Assembly: GCA_963204725.1 (NCBI GenBank)
Contig: CAUJHH010000026.1
Span: forward strand, 154,829 to 218,828
DNA length: 64,000 bases
Direction of reading: 5' to 3'
Source: Planctomycetota bacterium
GTDB lineage: Bacteria > Planctomycetota > Phycisphaerae > Phycisphaerales > UBA1924
Every line of letters starts with the position of its first letter. The first letter of the stretch is position 1. The notes below the pieces were generated by a model. The model was not told where the DNA came from and made no database searches. It saw nothing but the letters and a program-made list of their open reading frames with translations. Positions 26,360 to 36,950 of this stretch are shown in pieces. The position numbers and the translations under genes were made by a program.

Positions 26360-28669
26360 ATGCGCAACACGACCGAAGCCATGGACCGGCCGCAGACTCG
26401 AACCCCCTCTCCCGACCGGCGATCCGCGCTTCGCTGGGTGCTCGTCGCGCCCGCGTGCCTGCTCGGCGGCGCGCTCCTCGCAGGGATCGGCCCGAACCAC
26501 GGCCCGATCGTTGGGCTTGTCGCCGTGCTTTCCGCGCTGGCAGAGGCTGGACCACTCGTGCTGGCCTACGCCCTTGCATCTGCGGGCTTCGGCCTCGCCA
26601 TCGCCCGCGTCGTGCGCATGAGCGAATCCGGGAGCAGCACCGACACCGAGTCACGCTGGCTCTCGCTGGCACTCGGGCTTGGGATCATGCTCACGCTTAG
26701 CCATCTCGGAGGCTGTGCGCTCGGCTGGCAAGGGGCCATGGGCGCGATCGCGACATACGGCCCGATCGGCGCCGGCATCCTTGCGTTTGTGGTGGTCCTC
26801 TCTCGCGGTGCATACAAACGGCGCAACGAGAGTCGCCCGCCTCGCACGCTCCCCCGTGTGCGTGTCTCCACGCTGTGCTCGTGCGTGGGCGTCGCCGTGC
26901 TCATCGTGGCGTCGTGCTCGACGCCGGGCGTGCTCTGGGGAAGCGAGTTCGGCGGCTTCGACGCCCTCTCGTACCACCTCCAGTTGCCGCGAGAGTGGTG
27001 GGCACAGGGTCGGATCATGCCTCTCGAGCACAACGTCTACTCCTTCCTGCCTTCATACGTCGAGGCGGCTTACACCCACTTGGGCTCTCTCGCCGGCGGC
27101 CTGCTGGCCGGCTCCGGGATGACTCTCGTCTCGTGCCAACTCATGCACGCATCGATGACGATCCTCGCCGCAGGGCTCATCGGCCGGCTCTGCCACAGCC
27201 TCGCGACCATGGCCGGACTCGATGAACGAGCGCGAAGCGCGGCGCGGATGACCGGCTGGGCCGCGACACTCGTGACACCGTGGACGATCGTCACCGGCTC
27301 CCTGGCATACAACGAGATGGGGATGATCGCCTTCGGTGCCGCCGCGATGCTCGTCGCGATGCGCCAGCAGGTGCCCATCGGTCGGCGTGCCGCACTGTGC
27401 GCGTTCTTCGTCGGCATGGCGTGCTGCTGCAAACCGACCGCGATCTTCATGATCGCTCCGGTCGTCGGTCTGATTCTGCTCTCCCGCGCCGCGCCAGGAT
27501 CCTGGTGGCGGATTGCGATCATCGGCACCGCTGTCGGGCTCGTCACACTCTCGCCCTGGCTGATCCGAAACTGGCTCCACGGAGGCAACCCAGTCTTTCC
27601 TCAACTCACAGACGTGTTCGGCACGGCGCACTGGAGCGCCGAACAGGTCGCCCGCTATTCAGCGGCCCACCACACCGATCTGCCTCTGCTCACGCGAGCC
27701 TCGCTCCTGTTCTGGCCAGAAACGGGCGATCCTGCCCGGCCGGAAGCACTGGTTCAGCGCGGCCTTCTGCACGATCAATTCTTCGCGTTCCTGCCGTTGG
27801 TGGCTCTCTCGCTCGGAGGCACCCTCTTCTCGCGATGGCGACGGCGCCTCTTGAAGCCGACCGCGTTGATGGCGATCGGCGGATGCCTGCAGCTCGGCGC
27901 GTGGATCACCATGACGCATCTCCAGTCCCGGTTCCTGATGCCGACGCTCCTGACCGGCATCCCGCTCATCGGACTGGCGATGGCGATGGCGGTGAGCGAG
28001 CACACGCTGCAATCGGAGCTCCCTTCCGCAACGCAGGCGCCAGGCGCTCGCACGGATCGGCGTTCGATCCGCCTCAGGCGGCGTGCCCTGATGGGCCTGA
28101 TCAACGCCGGGCTCCTAGTGCAGGCCGCGTGGCTTGTGATGCTCTTCGCCCAGCAGGGGCGCGGCAATCCGAACGCGTACCTGCTGCTCACGCCCTCCGA
28201 GCGAACCGGCGAGGCGTTCCGTTCCGAGTACAACCACACGAGTCCCGCCGCACGACGCTCGATCGACGCGGGCCTGCCGCCCGAGGCCTATACACGCCTC
28301 ACTCTCGGCCCCGATGCTGGCGTGCTGTACCTGCTCGGTGATTCGACACCTCTCTACTTTCGCGTCCCGCTCTTGTACCACACCACATACGACGCTTCAC
28401 CGCTGGGGGCGTTGATGCGATCGCATCCGGACGATCCGCTCGCATGGGAATCCGGCTTGCGTCGTGCCGGCGTGAGCTACGTGCTGCTCAATCTGTCGGA
28501 GCTCGAACGCCTGCACGATCGGTCCGGCTGGTACGATCCCGCCGTGAGTCCCGGCCTGGCCAAGAACTTCCTCGATGCGCACGCGGAACTCATCCGCGTG
28601 TGGCCGGAACAGGGACGAGGACTCTATCGACTGCACAACCCCGCACCCGGCGCAGGGGACGATTCGTGA
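26360..28669 (+). CDS. Large polytopic membrane protein, GT-C glycosyltransferase-like
   Basis: 769 residues with at least ten predicted membrane helices. Between the early helices the segment EFGGFDALSYHLQLPREWW has the acidic residue and spacing typical of the first periplasmic loop in GT-C enzymes (ArnT/PMT/GT39-like), which use lipid-linked sugars. The C-terminal ~170 residues form a soluble domain (LYLLGDSTPLYFRVPLLYHTT). The donor and acceptor are unknown. Its stop overlaps the GTG of the next membrane protein, so they are coupled and probably act together. Alternative: an unrelated membrane protein with a chance loop match. Confidence 0.7.
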   Translation: MRNTTEAMDRPQTRTPSPDRRSALRWVLVAPACLLGGALLAGIGPNHGPIVGLVAVLSALAEAGPLVLAYALASAGFGLAIARVVRMSESGSSTDTESRWLSLALGLGIMLTLSHLGGCALGWQGAMGAIATYGPIGAGILAFVVVLSRGAYKRRNESRPPRTLPRVRVSTLCSCVGVAVLIVASCSTPGVLWGSEFGGFDALSYHLQLPREWWAQGRIMPLEHNVYSFLPSYVEAAYTHLGSLAGGLLAGSGMTLVSCQLMHASMTILAAGLIGRLCHSLATMAGLDERARSAARMTGWAATLVTPWTIVTGSLAYNEMGMIAFGAAAMLVAMRQQVPIGRRAALCAFFVGMACCCKPTAIFMIAPVVGLILLSRAAPGSWWRIAIIGTAVGLVTLSPWLIRNWLHGGNPVFPQLTDVFGTAHWSAEQVARYSAAHHTDLPLLTRASLLFWPETGDPARPEALVQRGLLHDQFFAFLPLVALSLGGTLFSRWRRRLLKPTALMAIGGCLQLGAWITMTHLQSRFLMPTLLTGIPLIGLAMAMAVSEHTLQSELPSATQAPGARTDRRSIRLRRRALMGLINAGLLVQAAWLVMLFAQQGRGNPNAYLLLTPSERTGEAFRSEYNHTSPAARRSIDAGLPPEAYTRLTLGPDAGVLYLLGDSTPLYFRVPLLYHTTYDASPLGALMRSHPDDPLAWESGLRRAGVSYVLLNLSELERLHDRSGWYDPAVSPGLAKNFLDAHAELIRVWPEQGRGLYRLHNPAPGAGDDS

Positions 28670-29790
28670 TCGACCGCAGACCCAACGGCGCTCCCGACAC
28701 GCCGCCGACCCGTTTGACCATGCGCCGCGTGGTCGTGCAGCTCGTGGGGTACGGCGTCGGGCTTGCACTCCTGGTGTGGTGCGGCTCCCGGGCGTTCTCG
28801 CCAGAGAATCGGGGCCAGCTCTCGAAGCTGGGGGAGGCGAGCGCATCGGATGTCGCGCTGCTCTGCATCCTCTCGATCGCATCGATCGTGCTCAACGGGC
28901 TGATCTTCTGGACGGCCGTCCGACCCGTGAAGCGAGTGCCCATCGACAGCGTGCTGGCGACAAACGCGATCGCCACCGTGCTCAACTACGTCCCCTTCAA
29001 GCTCAGCATGCTCTCTCGCATCCTGATCCACAACAGGCGGGACGGAGTCTCGCTGCTGACGATCGGCGGGTGGCTCGCCACGGTGATCCTGATCCTCGTC
29101 GCCACACTCGGACCGATGGTCGCGATCTCGCTGGCTCACCCGGTCGTCGACGGCGCGTGGATCGCGATGGTGGCGGGCGCAATGACGGTCGCGGCGGCGG
29201 CAATCGTGCTCGGATCTCGCCTCTGCCTGACCAAGCCGGTTCGGCGCGGCGCACGCTCGTTCGCGGGAAAGACCCGACTCGGGCGCCGATTCCTGGCGTC
29301 GTCCATGGAGCCCCACGTGCTCGACGGGCTCCGGATGATCGCGAGCCCGCGCGCGGTCGGAGCGGGCGTCGTCCTGCGGCTCGCCGACGTCACCGCCCAG
29401 TCGGCACGCTTCGTGATCGCGGCGGGCATCCTCGGCATTGCCCTCCGCTTCGACCGGGCATTCCTGCTCGCAGCGACCTACTTTGGTATCGGCATCGTCA
29501 GCCCCTTCGGGATGCTGGGGACTCGCGAGGCCGGCGTCGCGGGGCTGGCCGACGCGCTGGACATCCCGAACCCGGCCTCCATCGCCGCGGTCGTGCTGCT
29601 CGTGAGCGCAACCGAGGCCCTCGTCACAATCGTCCTTGCCACGGTCGGCGCGATCTACCTGCGTCCGATGCGGCTCATGGTCCGGGAAGTCGCCCGCATC
29701 GCGCACGACGAGCACATCACCACGCCCGGAGCGGATCTACCCTCTGCCGATGCGCCTGGCCCTGGCACAACTCAATCCGACGGTCGGTGA
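28666..29790 (+). CDS. Polytopic membrane protein, LPG-synthase-TM/flippase-like
   Basis: 374 residues. GTG start overlapping the previous stop (GTGA). About eight membrane helices. The pattern (TNAIATVLNYVPFKLSMLSR, then GIGIVSPFGMLGTREAGVAG) resembles the transmembrane domain of lysylphosphatidylglycerol synthases and related UPF0104 proteins, many of which sit beside glycosyltransferases. The aminoacyl-transferase domain of MprF is absent. A lipid or lipid-linked-sugar translocation role is inference. The gene overlaps nadE by 41 nt in another frame. Confidence 0.6.
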   Translation: MIDRRPNGAPDTPPTRLTMRRVVVQLVGYGVGLALLVWCGSRAFSPENRGQLSKLGEASASDVALLCILSIASIVLNGLIFWTAVRPVKRVPIDSVLATNAIATVLNYVPFKLSMLSRILIHNRRDGVSLLTIGGWLATVILILVATLGPMVAISLAHPVVDGAWIAMVAGAMTVAAAAIVLGSRLCLTKPVRRGARSFAGKTRLGRRFLASSMEPHVLDGLRMIASPRAVGAGVVLRLADVTAQSARFVIAAGILGIALRFDRAFLLAATYFGIGIVSPFGMLGTREAGVAGLADALDIPNPASIAAVVLLVSATEALVTIVLATVGAIYLRPMRLMVREVARIAHDEHITTPGADLPSADAPGPGTTQSDGR

Positions 29791-31489
29791 CATCGACGGG
29801 AACGCCCGCTTGATCGTCGATTCGATCGCTCGGGCACGCAACGCGGGCGTGGACCTCTTGGCCACCGCGGAGCTTGCGATCTGCGGCTATCCGCCCAAGG
29901 ACCTCCTGCTCATGGAAGGGTTCGCTGAGGCGGCGGAACGGGCAGCGCGTGAGATCGGAGCGCGACACTCCGGCAACATGACGGTTGTCATCGGAACGCC
30001 CATCGCGCGCGGACACGGCGCGATCGCCAATGGACTTGTCATCTTTCGAGATGGCTCGCTCGTCGCCGCGTACGACAAGCGGCTGCTGCCCACCTACGAC
30101 GTCTTCGACGAGGACCGGTACTTCGAGCCGGGCACGGCTGGGTCCACGGTCGATGTTGTCGCGAGGGATTGCGGCGCGACGACTAGGGTCGGACTGGCGA
30201 TCTGCGAGGATCTCTGGAAGGGACAGGACGCGGGATTCAACTCGCGATACGCGAGCACGCCCGATCCTGTCGAAGAACTCGCTCGCGCCGGCGCTCGGAT
30301 CATCGTCGTCCCCTCCGCAAGCCCGTTTGTACTCGGCAAGGGGAAGCGTCATCGCGAAATCCTGACTCGCCACGCCAAACGGCACGGGATCTTCGTCGCC
30401 AGCGTCAACCAGGTCGGAGGCAACGATGATCTGATCTTCGACGGGCACAGCGCGGTCTTCGCTCCCGATGGCTCGATCATCGCGGCGGCAAGCGGATTCC
30501 GCGACGAGCTGCTGATCTGCGATCTGCCGGCAGGAAACGCCGCGGGTCGCGCACCCGGAGTCGTCGATCCGGAGCTCACACGATCCGATGAGGCGATGCT
30601 GCTCGATGCGCTGGTGCTCGGTGTGCGAGACTACTGCGCCAAGACCGGGTTCAAGCGAGCGGTGCTGGGCGTCTCGGGAGGCATTGATTCCGCACTGGTC
30701 GCCACGATCGGCGCGCTCGCGCTCGGACGCGAGAACATCCTTGGCGTCGCCATGCCGGGACCATACTCGTCCGAGCACTCGGTCGCGGATGCTCGCGATC
30801 TCTGCACGCGGCTGGGAATCAGGTATGAGCACCTGCCGATCGCGGAATCGTTTCGGTCGTCGGCAGCGACGCTCGACGGCGTGTTCGATTCCATGGGTGC
30901 CGCACGACTCGGCGCGACGCTGCCGGACCTGACGGAAGAGAACCTCCAGTCGCGCCTGCGGGGCACGATGATCATGGGGATCTCGAATCGCACAGGCTCC
31001 ATCGTGCTCACGACGGGCAACAAGAGCGAGATGGCCGTCGGATACTGCACGCTCTACGGTGATATGAACGGCGGGCTGGCGGTGCTCTCGGATGTCACGA
31101 AGCGGCTCGTGTACGCGCTCGCTCGCCACATCAACGCCAACCATGCCCCGCTCGGGTTCGCCGCGTCGCCGATTCCCGAGTCGAGCATCACCAAGCCGCC
31201 GAGCGCGGAGCTGCGCCCGAACCAGACCGATCAGGATTCACTGCCCTCGTACGATGACCTTGACGCGATCATCGAGCAGTATGTGGAACGCCACGAGAGC
31301 CCGGCTCGCATCGTGCGTGAAACAGGGCTCGATGCCGCGGTGGTCGCGCGCATCGTGCGGCTGATCGACCTCTCCGAGTACAAGCGCAAGCAAGCGGCGG
31401 TCGGGCTGAAAGTCACAAGCGTTGCATTCGGATCCGGCCGTCGCTGGCCGATCGCACAACGTTGGAATCACGATGCGACTTCACACTGA
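29750..31489 (+). CDS. nadE: Glutamine-dependent NAD+ synthetase
   Basis: 579 residues, the two-domain form. The start MRLALAQLNPTVGD is canonical for the family, so the 41-nt overlap with the upstream gene appears real. The N-terminal nitrilase-type glutaminase has the triad E41 (TAELAICGYPP), K110 (DKRLLPTYDVF) and C152 (LAICEDLW). The C-terminal synthetase has the ATP pyrophosphatase P-loop GVSGGIDSAL near residue 310, then TTGNKSEMAVGYCTLYGDM. It converts deamido-NAD to NAD using glutamine and ATP. It overlaps the convergent neighbour by 9 bp at the stop. Confidence 0.97.
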   Translation: MRLALAQLNPTVGDIDGNARLIVDSIARARNAGVDLLATAELAICGYPPKDLLLMEGFAEAAERAAREIGARHSGNMTVVIGTPIARGHGAIANGLVIFRDGSLVAAYDKRLLPTYDVFDEDRYFEPGTAGSTVDVVARDCGATTRVGLAICEDLWKGQDAGFNSRYASTPDPVEELARAGARIIVVPSASPFVLGKGKRHREILTRHAKRHGIFVASVNQVGGNDDLIFDGHSAVFAPDGSIIAAASGFRDELLICDLPAGNAAGRAPGVVDPELTRSDEAMLLDALVLGVRDYCAKTGFKRAVLGVSGGIDSALVATIGALALGRENILGVAMPGPYSSEHSVADARDLCTRLGIRYEHLPIAESFRSSAATLDGVFDSMGAARLGATLPDLTEENLQSRLRGTMIMGISNRTGSIVLTTGNKSEMAVGYCTLYGDMNGGLAVLSDVTKRLVYALARHINANHAPLGFAASPIPESSITKPPSAELRPNQTDQDSLPSYDDLDAIIEQYVERHESPARIVRETGLDAAVVARIVRLIDLSEYKRKQAAVGLKVTSVAFGSGRRWPIAQRWNHDATSH

Positions 31490-32050
31490 ATGAGAGGGCG
31501 GGGAATGAGAGGGCGGGCGGTCCAAGCCCTCTTTGTCGGTCAGCACACCGTACCGACGCTCCAGCTCGTCAAGCATCTCGTCGCCCATCTCGCTGTTCAG
31601 AGCCGCGAACTCTTGCGCGTACTCCAGATCTCGGAAGTGATAGACGATCGTGCTCTGCGAGGCGTACATGCGAAAGGGCGGCGGAAAGACCCGTGTGTCC
31701 AGGATGCCGTACACCGCGTTGAAGATGATCGCGATTCCGACCACCGCCCAGATCGGCGGCATGGAGCCGTACGCCCCGCCGATGAAGACGATCGCAAAGA
31801 TCATCCCGAAGACACCGATCAGCCGCCCGATGCGCCTGACGAACGACATCACGCGGAAATCGAAGACCAGCCGCCTCCGCACCGGGGCCTTGATCAGCTT
31901 CGCCATCGCGGGCATGGTGAAGGTGAACCCGCCGAACTTGCACATGCCGATCGCACCGAGCCGGGCCTCACCGTCGGGCACGCCCCCGGAGATCACGCAT
32001 CGGGGCGGGAAGAGTGGCCTTTGCTTGCGCGGGAGCGCGACGGCATACAT
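31481..32050 (-). CDS. Hypothetical membrane protein
   Basis: 189 residues. The N-terminus (PPRCVISGGVPDGEARLG) contains a Cys that could be part of a degenerate zinc-ribbon-like element. Two membrane helices lie in the middle (FGMIFAIVFIGGAYG and IWAVVGIAIIFNAVYGIL). The cytoplasmic tail is acidic and ends in a duplicated PPSHS pentapeptide, encoded by the tandem repeat at 31488-31517. No known family. Starts 22 bp after the DinB stop, so the two are an operon. A shorter start at 31945 is possible. Confidence 0.65.
   Translation of the reverse strand: MYAVALPRKQRPLFPPRCVISGGVPDGEARLGAIGMCKFGGFTFTMPAMAKLIKAPVRRRLVFDFRVMSFVRRIGRLIGVFGMIFAIVFIGGAYGSMPPIWAVVGIAIIFNAVYGILDTRVFPPPFRMYASQSTIVYHFRDLEYAQEFAALNSEMGDEMLDELERRYGVLTDKEGLDRPPSHSPPSHSV
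31488..31517. repeat. 15-bp exact tandem duplication
   Basis: The unit GAATGAGAGGGCGGG occurs twice in a row. It spans the nadE stop codon and the end of the convergent membrane-protein gene, adding five in-frame residues there. Looks like a recent slippage or duplication event. Confidence 0.9.
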
Positions 32051-32071
32051 CGGGGCGAAGCGTAGGAACTC

Positions 32072-32629
32072 TCACCACGCTCCGGCGTACTCGGTGTTCG
32101 CACCGGGCGTGTCGCGGGCCGCGAGCTGGTAGAGACGGCGGCTGATCTGACGCAGATGCAGGGCGTCGTGGGCCGCCCAACTCGCCATCAGGTCCCCCGC
32201 CGGCACGGGGCCGACTTTCGGATGCACGTATGCGATCGACCAGTCCGGCATCCGGCCCGGCACGAGCATGGATCGCAGCCACTCGATGGAACCGGCACGC
32301 TCAACCTCGAACTCCGACAGCGTCCTGGCGAGATCACGCGAGCCGTATCCGCGCAGCGTGGCAACATCGGTCAGGTCGAGCGGAGCCCAGGGACGGGCGG
32401 GATCGTCCAGCGTCGACCGCAGACGCAGGCGGAAGTCTTCACGCTCCTCGTCGAGCATGTGGCAGCAGATTTCGAGGATCGACCAGTGCTCCGGACCGGG
32501 CTTCCAGCGTGCATCATCGGCGGAGACACAGGTCGCCACGGCTCTCAGCACAGCAGGAAACCCCGCCATGCGCTCGATGATCAGCTCCAGATCGATTGTG
32601 CCGGCCTGGCTGGGTTTCTGCTCACCCAT
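32072..32629 (-). CDS. DinB-family protein
   Basis: 185 residues. Four-helix-bundle DinB fold with the expected metal-ligand histidines: H57 (ILEICCHMLDEE) and H154/H158 (WAAHDALHLRQI). Family members are metal-dependent thiol S-transferases (bacillithiol, mycothiol or other) or of unknown function. The conserved WSILEI and HDALHLRQI segments make family assignment firm. Upstream is the 8-bp-period repeat; downstream is a membrane protein 22 bp away. The thiol co-substrate cannot be inferred here. Confidence 0.88.
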   Translation of the reverse strand: MGEQKPSQAGTIDLELIIERMAGFPAVLRAVATCVSADDARWKPGPEHWSILEICCHMLDEEREDFRLRLRSTLDDPARPWAPLDLTDVATLRGYGSRDLARTLSEFEVERAGSIEWLRSMLVPGRMPDWSIAYVHPKVGPVPAGDLMASWAAHDALHLRQISRRLYQLAARDTPGANTEYAGAW

Positions 32630-32652
32630 CGAGCGCCTCCTCCCCCACTACC

Positions 32653-32732
32653 TGACCTCGTGACTTCTTGACTCCGTGACTTTCTGACTTCCTGGCTTTG
32701 TCACTCCGTCACCGTGTCACTCTGCCACCTCC
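32653..32732. repeat. Degenerate tandem repeat, 8-bp period, about 10 units
   Basis: Successive octamers read TGACCTCG, TGACTTCT, TGACTCCG, TGACTTTC, TGACTTCC, TGGCTTTG, TCACTCCG, TCACCGTG, TCACTCTG, CCACCTCC. The consensus is near TGACTYYN. It fills the gap between the start of DinB and the end of the next upstream minus-strand gene. No coding sense. Units diverge gradually from one end to the other. Confidence 0.85.
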
Positions 32733-32733
32733 C

Positions 32734-33435
32734 TTAACTGCTTCCCTGCCTCATCCGGTCCAGCCCCTCGGGGAACGGGTAGTTCGGGAAGACGCCGACC
32801 TGTCCGAGGTTCCACATGGCGGGCGCGGGGTAGATGTCGCCCCGGAAGCCGGCGTGGTACATCGTCTTGAGCACGGACTCAAACGAGGGCTCGGCACCGT
32901 CGGCATCGACAAGCCGATTCGCGCGGGCGCTCAGGAACGAGACCGTCGCCACGGGCAGGCGATCGCGTCGCTCGGCGAGCATCTTGTTGACCGTGACGAA
33001 GCCGCGAGAGAGATCGTCGAGTGTGAAGTGGTCTCGCCCGCGCGGCCGGAGCAGCGCGAGGATCAGGATCGAGTCAAGATCGAACTTGAGGACGTACGGC
33101 TCGCGGTCGTTCGCGGCGTGCACGCCAACCGACTCGTGGAACATCCTGGCGTAGCTCGTGATGCTCTTCGCGGCCCACTGGCTCGTGGAAACCAGTTCGC
33201 ACAACTGAGCGATGATGCCGTGCGAGTTGTCGCTCTCGTTCACGCCGCAGACGATGGTGCGGTAGCGACCGTCGAGGATGTCGCGGAGCATGTCCTGCCC
33301 CCACATGACGCGGACGCGCTGGCCGGGGCGGATCTTGCCCGCGGCACCGGGGAGAAGCGTCAGCCGGTCGGGCGCGGTGTCGGATCGCATGAGGTGATCT
33401 GCATCGCCGTCGTAGAGACGTGGGGATTCGGACAT
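32734..33435 (-). CDS. Conserved-looking hypothetical protein
   Basis: 233 residues. The ATG at 33435 is preceded by AAGGAGGT, an ideal ribosome binding site, so expression is likely strong. No signal peptide or membrane helix. It contains the segments PGQRVRVMWGQDMLRDILDG and KFDLDSILILALLRPRGRDHF and a C-terminal PEGLDRMRQ. No known domain recognised. Possibly a cytoplasmic protein restricted to this lineage. Confidence 0.8.
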   Translation of the reverse strand: MSESPRLYDGDADHLMRSDTAPDRLTLLPGAAGKIRPGQRVRVMWGQDMLRDILDGRYRTIVCGVNESDNSHGIIAQLCELVSTSQWAAKSITSYARMFHESVGVHAANDREPYVLKFDLDSILILALLRPRGRDHFTLDDLSRGFVTVNKMLAERRDRLPVATVSFLSARANRLVDADGAEPSFESVLKTMYHAGFRGDIYPAPAMWNLGQVGVFPNYPFPEGLDRMRQGSS

Positions 33436-33530
33436 GGGACCTCCTTGGAAGGACATCGTGAAGATGGACCTCCCCCAGTCTACGGAGGCCGCAGCCCGGT
33501 GTTCATCTGAGCAGGCCCTGAGACGCCACC

Positions 33531-33573
33531 ATCAAAAATGAAAGACCCCCTCCAGGTTTACCTGAAGGGGGTC
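33531..33573 (-). terminator. Terminator of the rRNA unit
   Basis: Hairpin 33544-33573: 8-bp stem, one mismatch, then 4 bp, with a TTTA loop in plus-strand coordinates (arms GACCCCCT...CAGG and CCTG...AGGGGGTC). On the minus strand it is followed by TTTCATTTTTGAT. It lies right after the 5S gene. Confidence 0.9.
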
Positions 33574-33577
33574 AAGC

Positions 33578-33683
33578 GTCGGCGATGACCTACTTTCCCG
33601 CGATGCAGTATCATCGGCGGCAATGGCTTAACTGCTGTGTTCGGGATGGGAACAGGTGTTGCCCATTGCCTGTAGTCACCGAC
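33578..33683 (-). rRNA. rrf: 5S ribosomal RNA
   Basis: About 106 nt. The terminal helix pairs GTCGGTGAC with the matching end (GTCATCGCCGAC). It contains the loop sequence CCCATCCCGAACACAGCAG and the conserved late segment GGGAAAGTAGGTC. It lies about 200 nt downstream of 23S and just before a terminator. Ends are accurate to a few bases. Confidence 0.95.
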
Positions 33684-33814
33684 AAATCGTCCGATCGATT
33701 CTCATCGACCGGCCGAGGATTGTGCCGGATGGTTGTGTCGCGCCACACGAGGTGGTGGATTGATTCGCAAAGAGACGAAGATCTCCGAAGCCGAGAAGGC
33801 AAGGAATCTTGTTT

Positions 33815-33841
33815 GAGGATCACAGCCGAAGCTGTGTCCTC
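33815..33841 (-). other. 23S-5S spacer hairpin
   Basis: GAGGA-t-CACAGC / GCTGTG-TCCTC with a CGAA loop and one bulge. It lies in the 199-nt spacer between 23S and 5S and may be a processing or stability element. No tRNA is present in this spacer. Confidence 0.5.
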
Positions 33842-33883
33842 GCACGAACTCAGTCGATGCGGTTTGTGAGAACCGCGGCGGCT

Positions 33884-36645
<2,762 letters not shown>

Positions 36646-36889
36646 TGACGCCGCGGCAACCCCGCGCCACGCCGGCTGGATCCGACCCCTCGCCTTCTCA
36701 ATTCGCTTCAAGAGATCTTCGGTGTCTACTTTGCTTGCAATTCATCGACCGGCACGAACGACCACGTTTGCACGTGGGCTTCCGCCCGGACGACGCGACA
36801 CTTCCATATCCGGTTGTCACAGATCTTGAGTTCTGGCCCGCCTTGCGGCCTTCCAGACCTCGTTTGCCACTCGGAAAAGTGGCGGGGGG
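36646..36889 (-). other. Leader of the 23S-5S transcript
   Basis: About 240 nt between the predicted promoter and mature 23S. It includes a stable GCCACT/AGTGGC hairpin just downstream of the promoter and the outer part of the 23S processing stem. No 16S rRNA, tRNA or coding sequence is found here, so 23S-5S is transcribed independently of 16S. Confidence 0.75.
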
Positions 36890-36917
36890 ACTCTAGATGC
36901 CGCCCCCGAGATGTCAA
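36890..36917 (-). promoter_or_regulatory. Predicted sigma-70-type promoter of the 23S-5S unit
   Basis: On the minus strand: TTGACA (perfect -35), 16-bp spacer, TAGAGT (-10, 4 of 6). It lies about 240 nt upstream of mature 23S and directly after the end of the adjacent minus-strand gene. This is the strongest promoter match noticed in the window. Confidence 0.75.
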
Positions 36918-36950
36918 GCCAACGTGAATGCTTCTGCACTCATTTTTTCG

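Noticed and set aside
32653..32732. CRISPR array
   Set aside because: The period is 8 bp with no spacers, and there are no cas genes.
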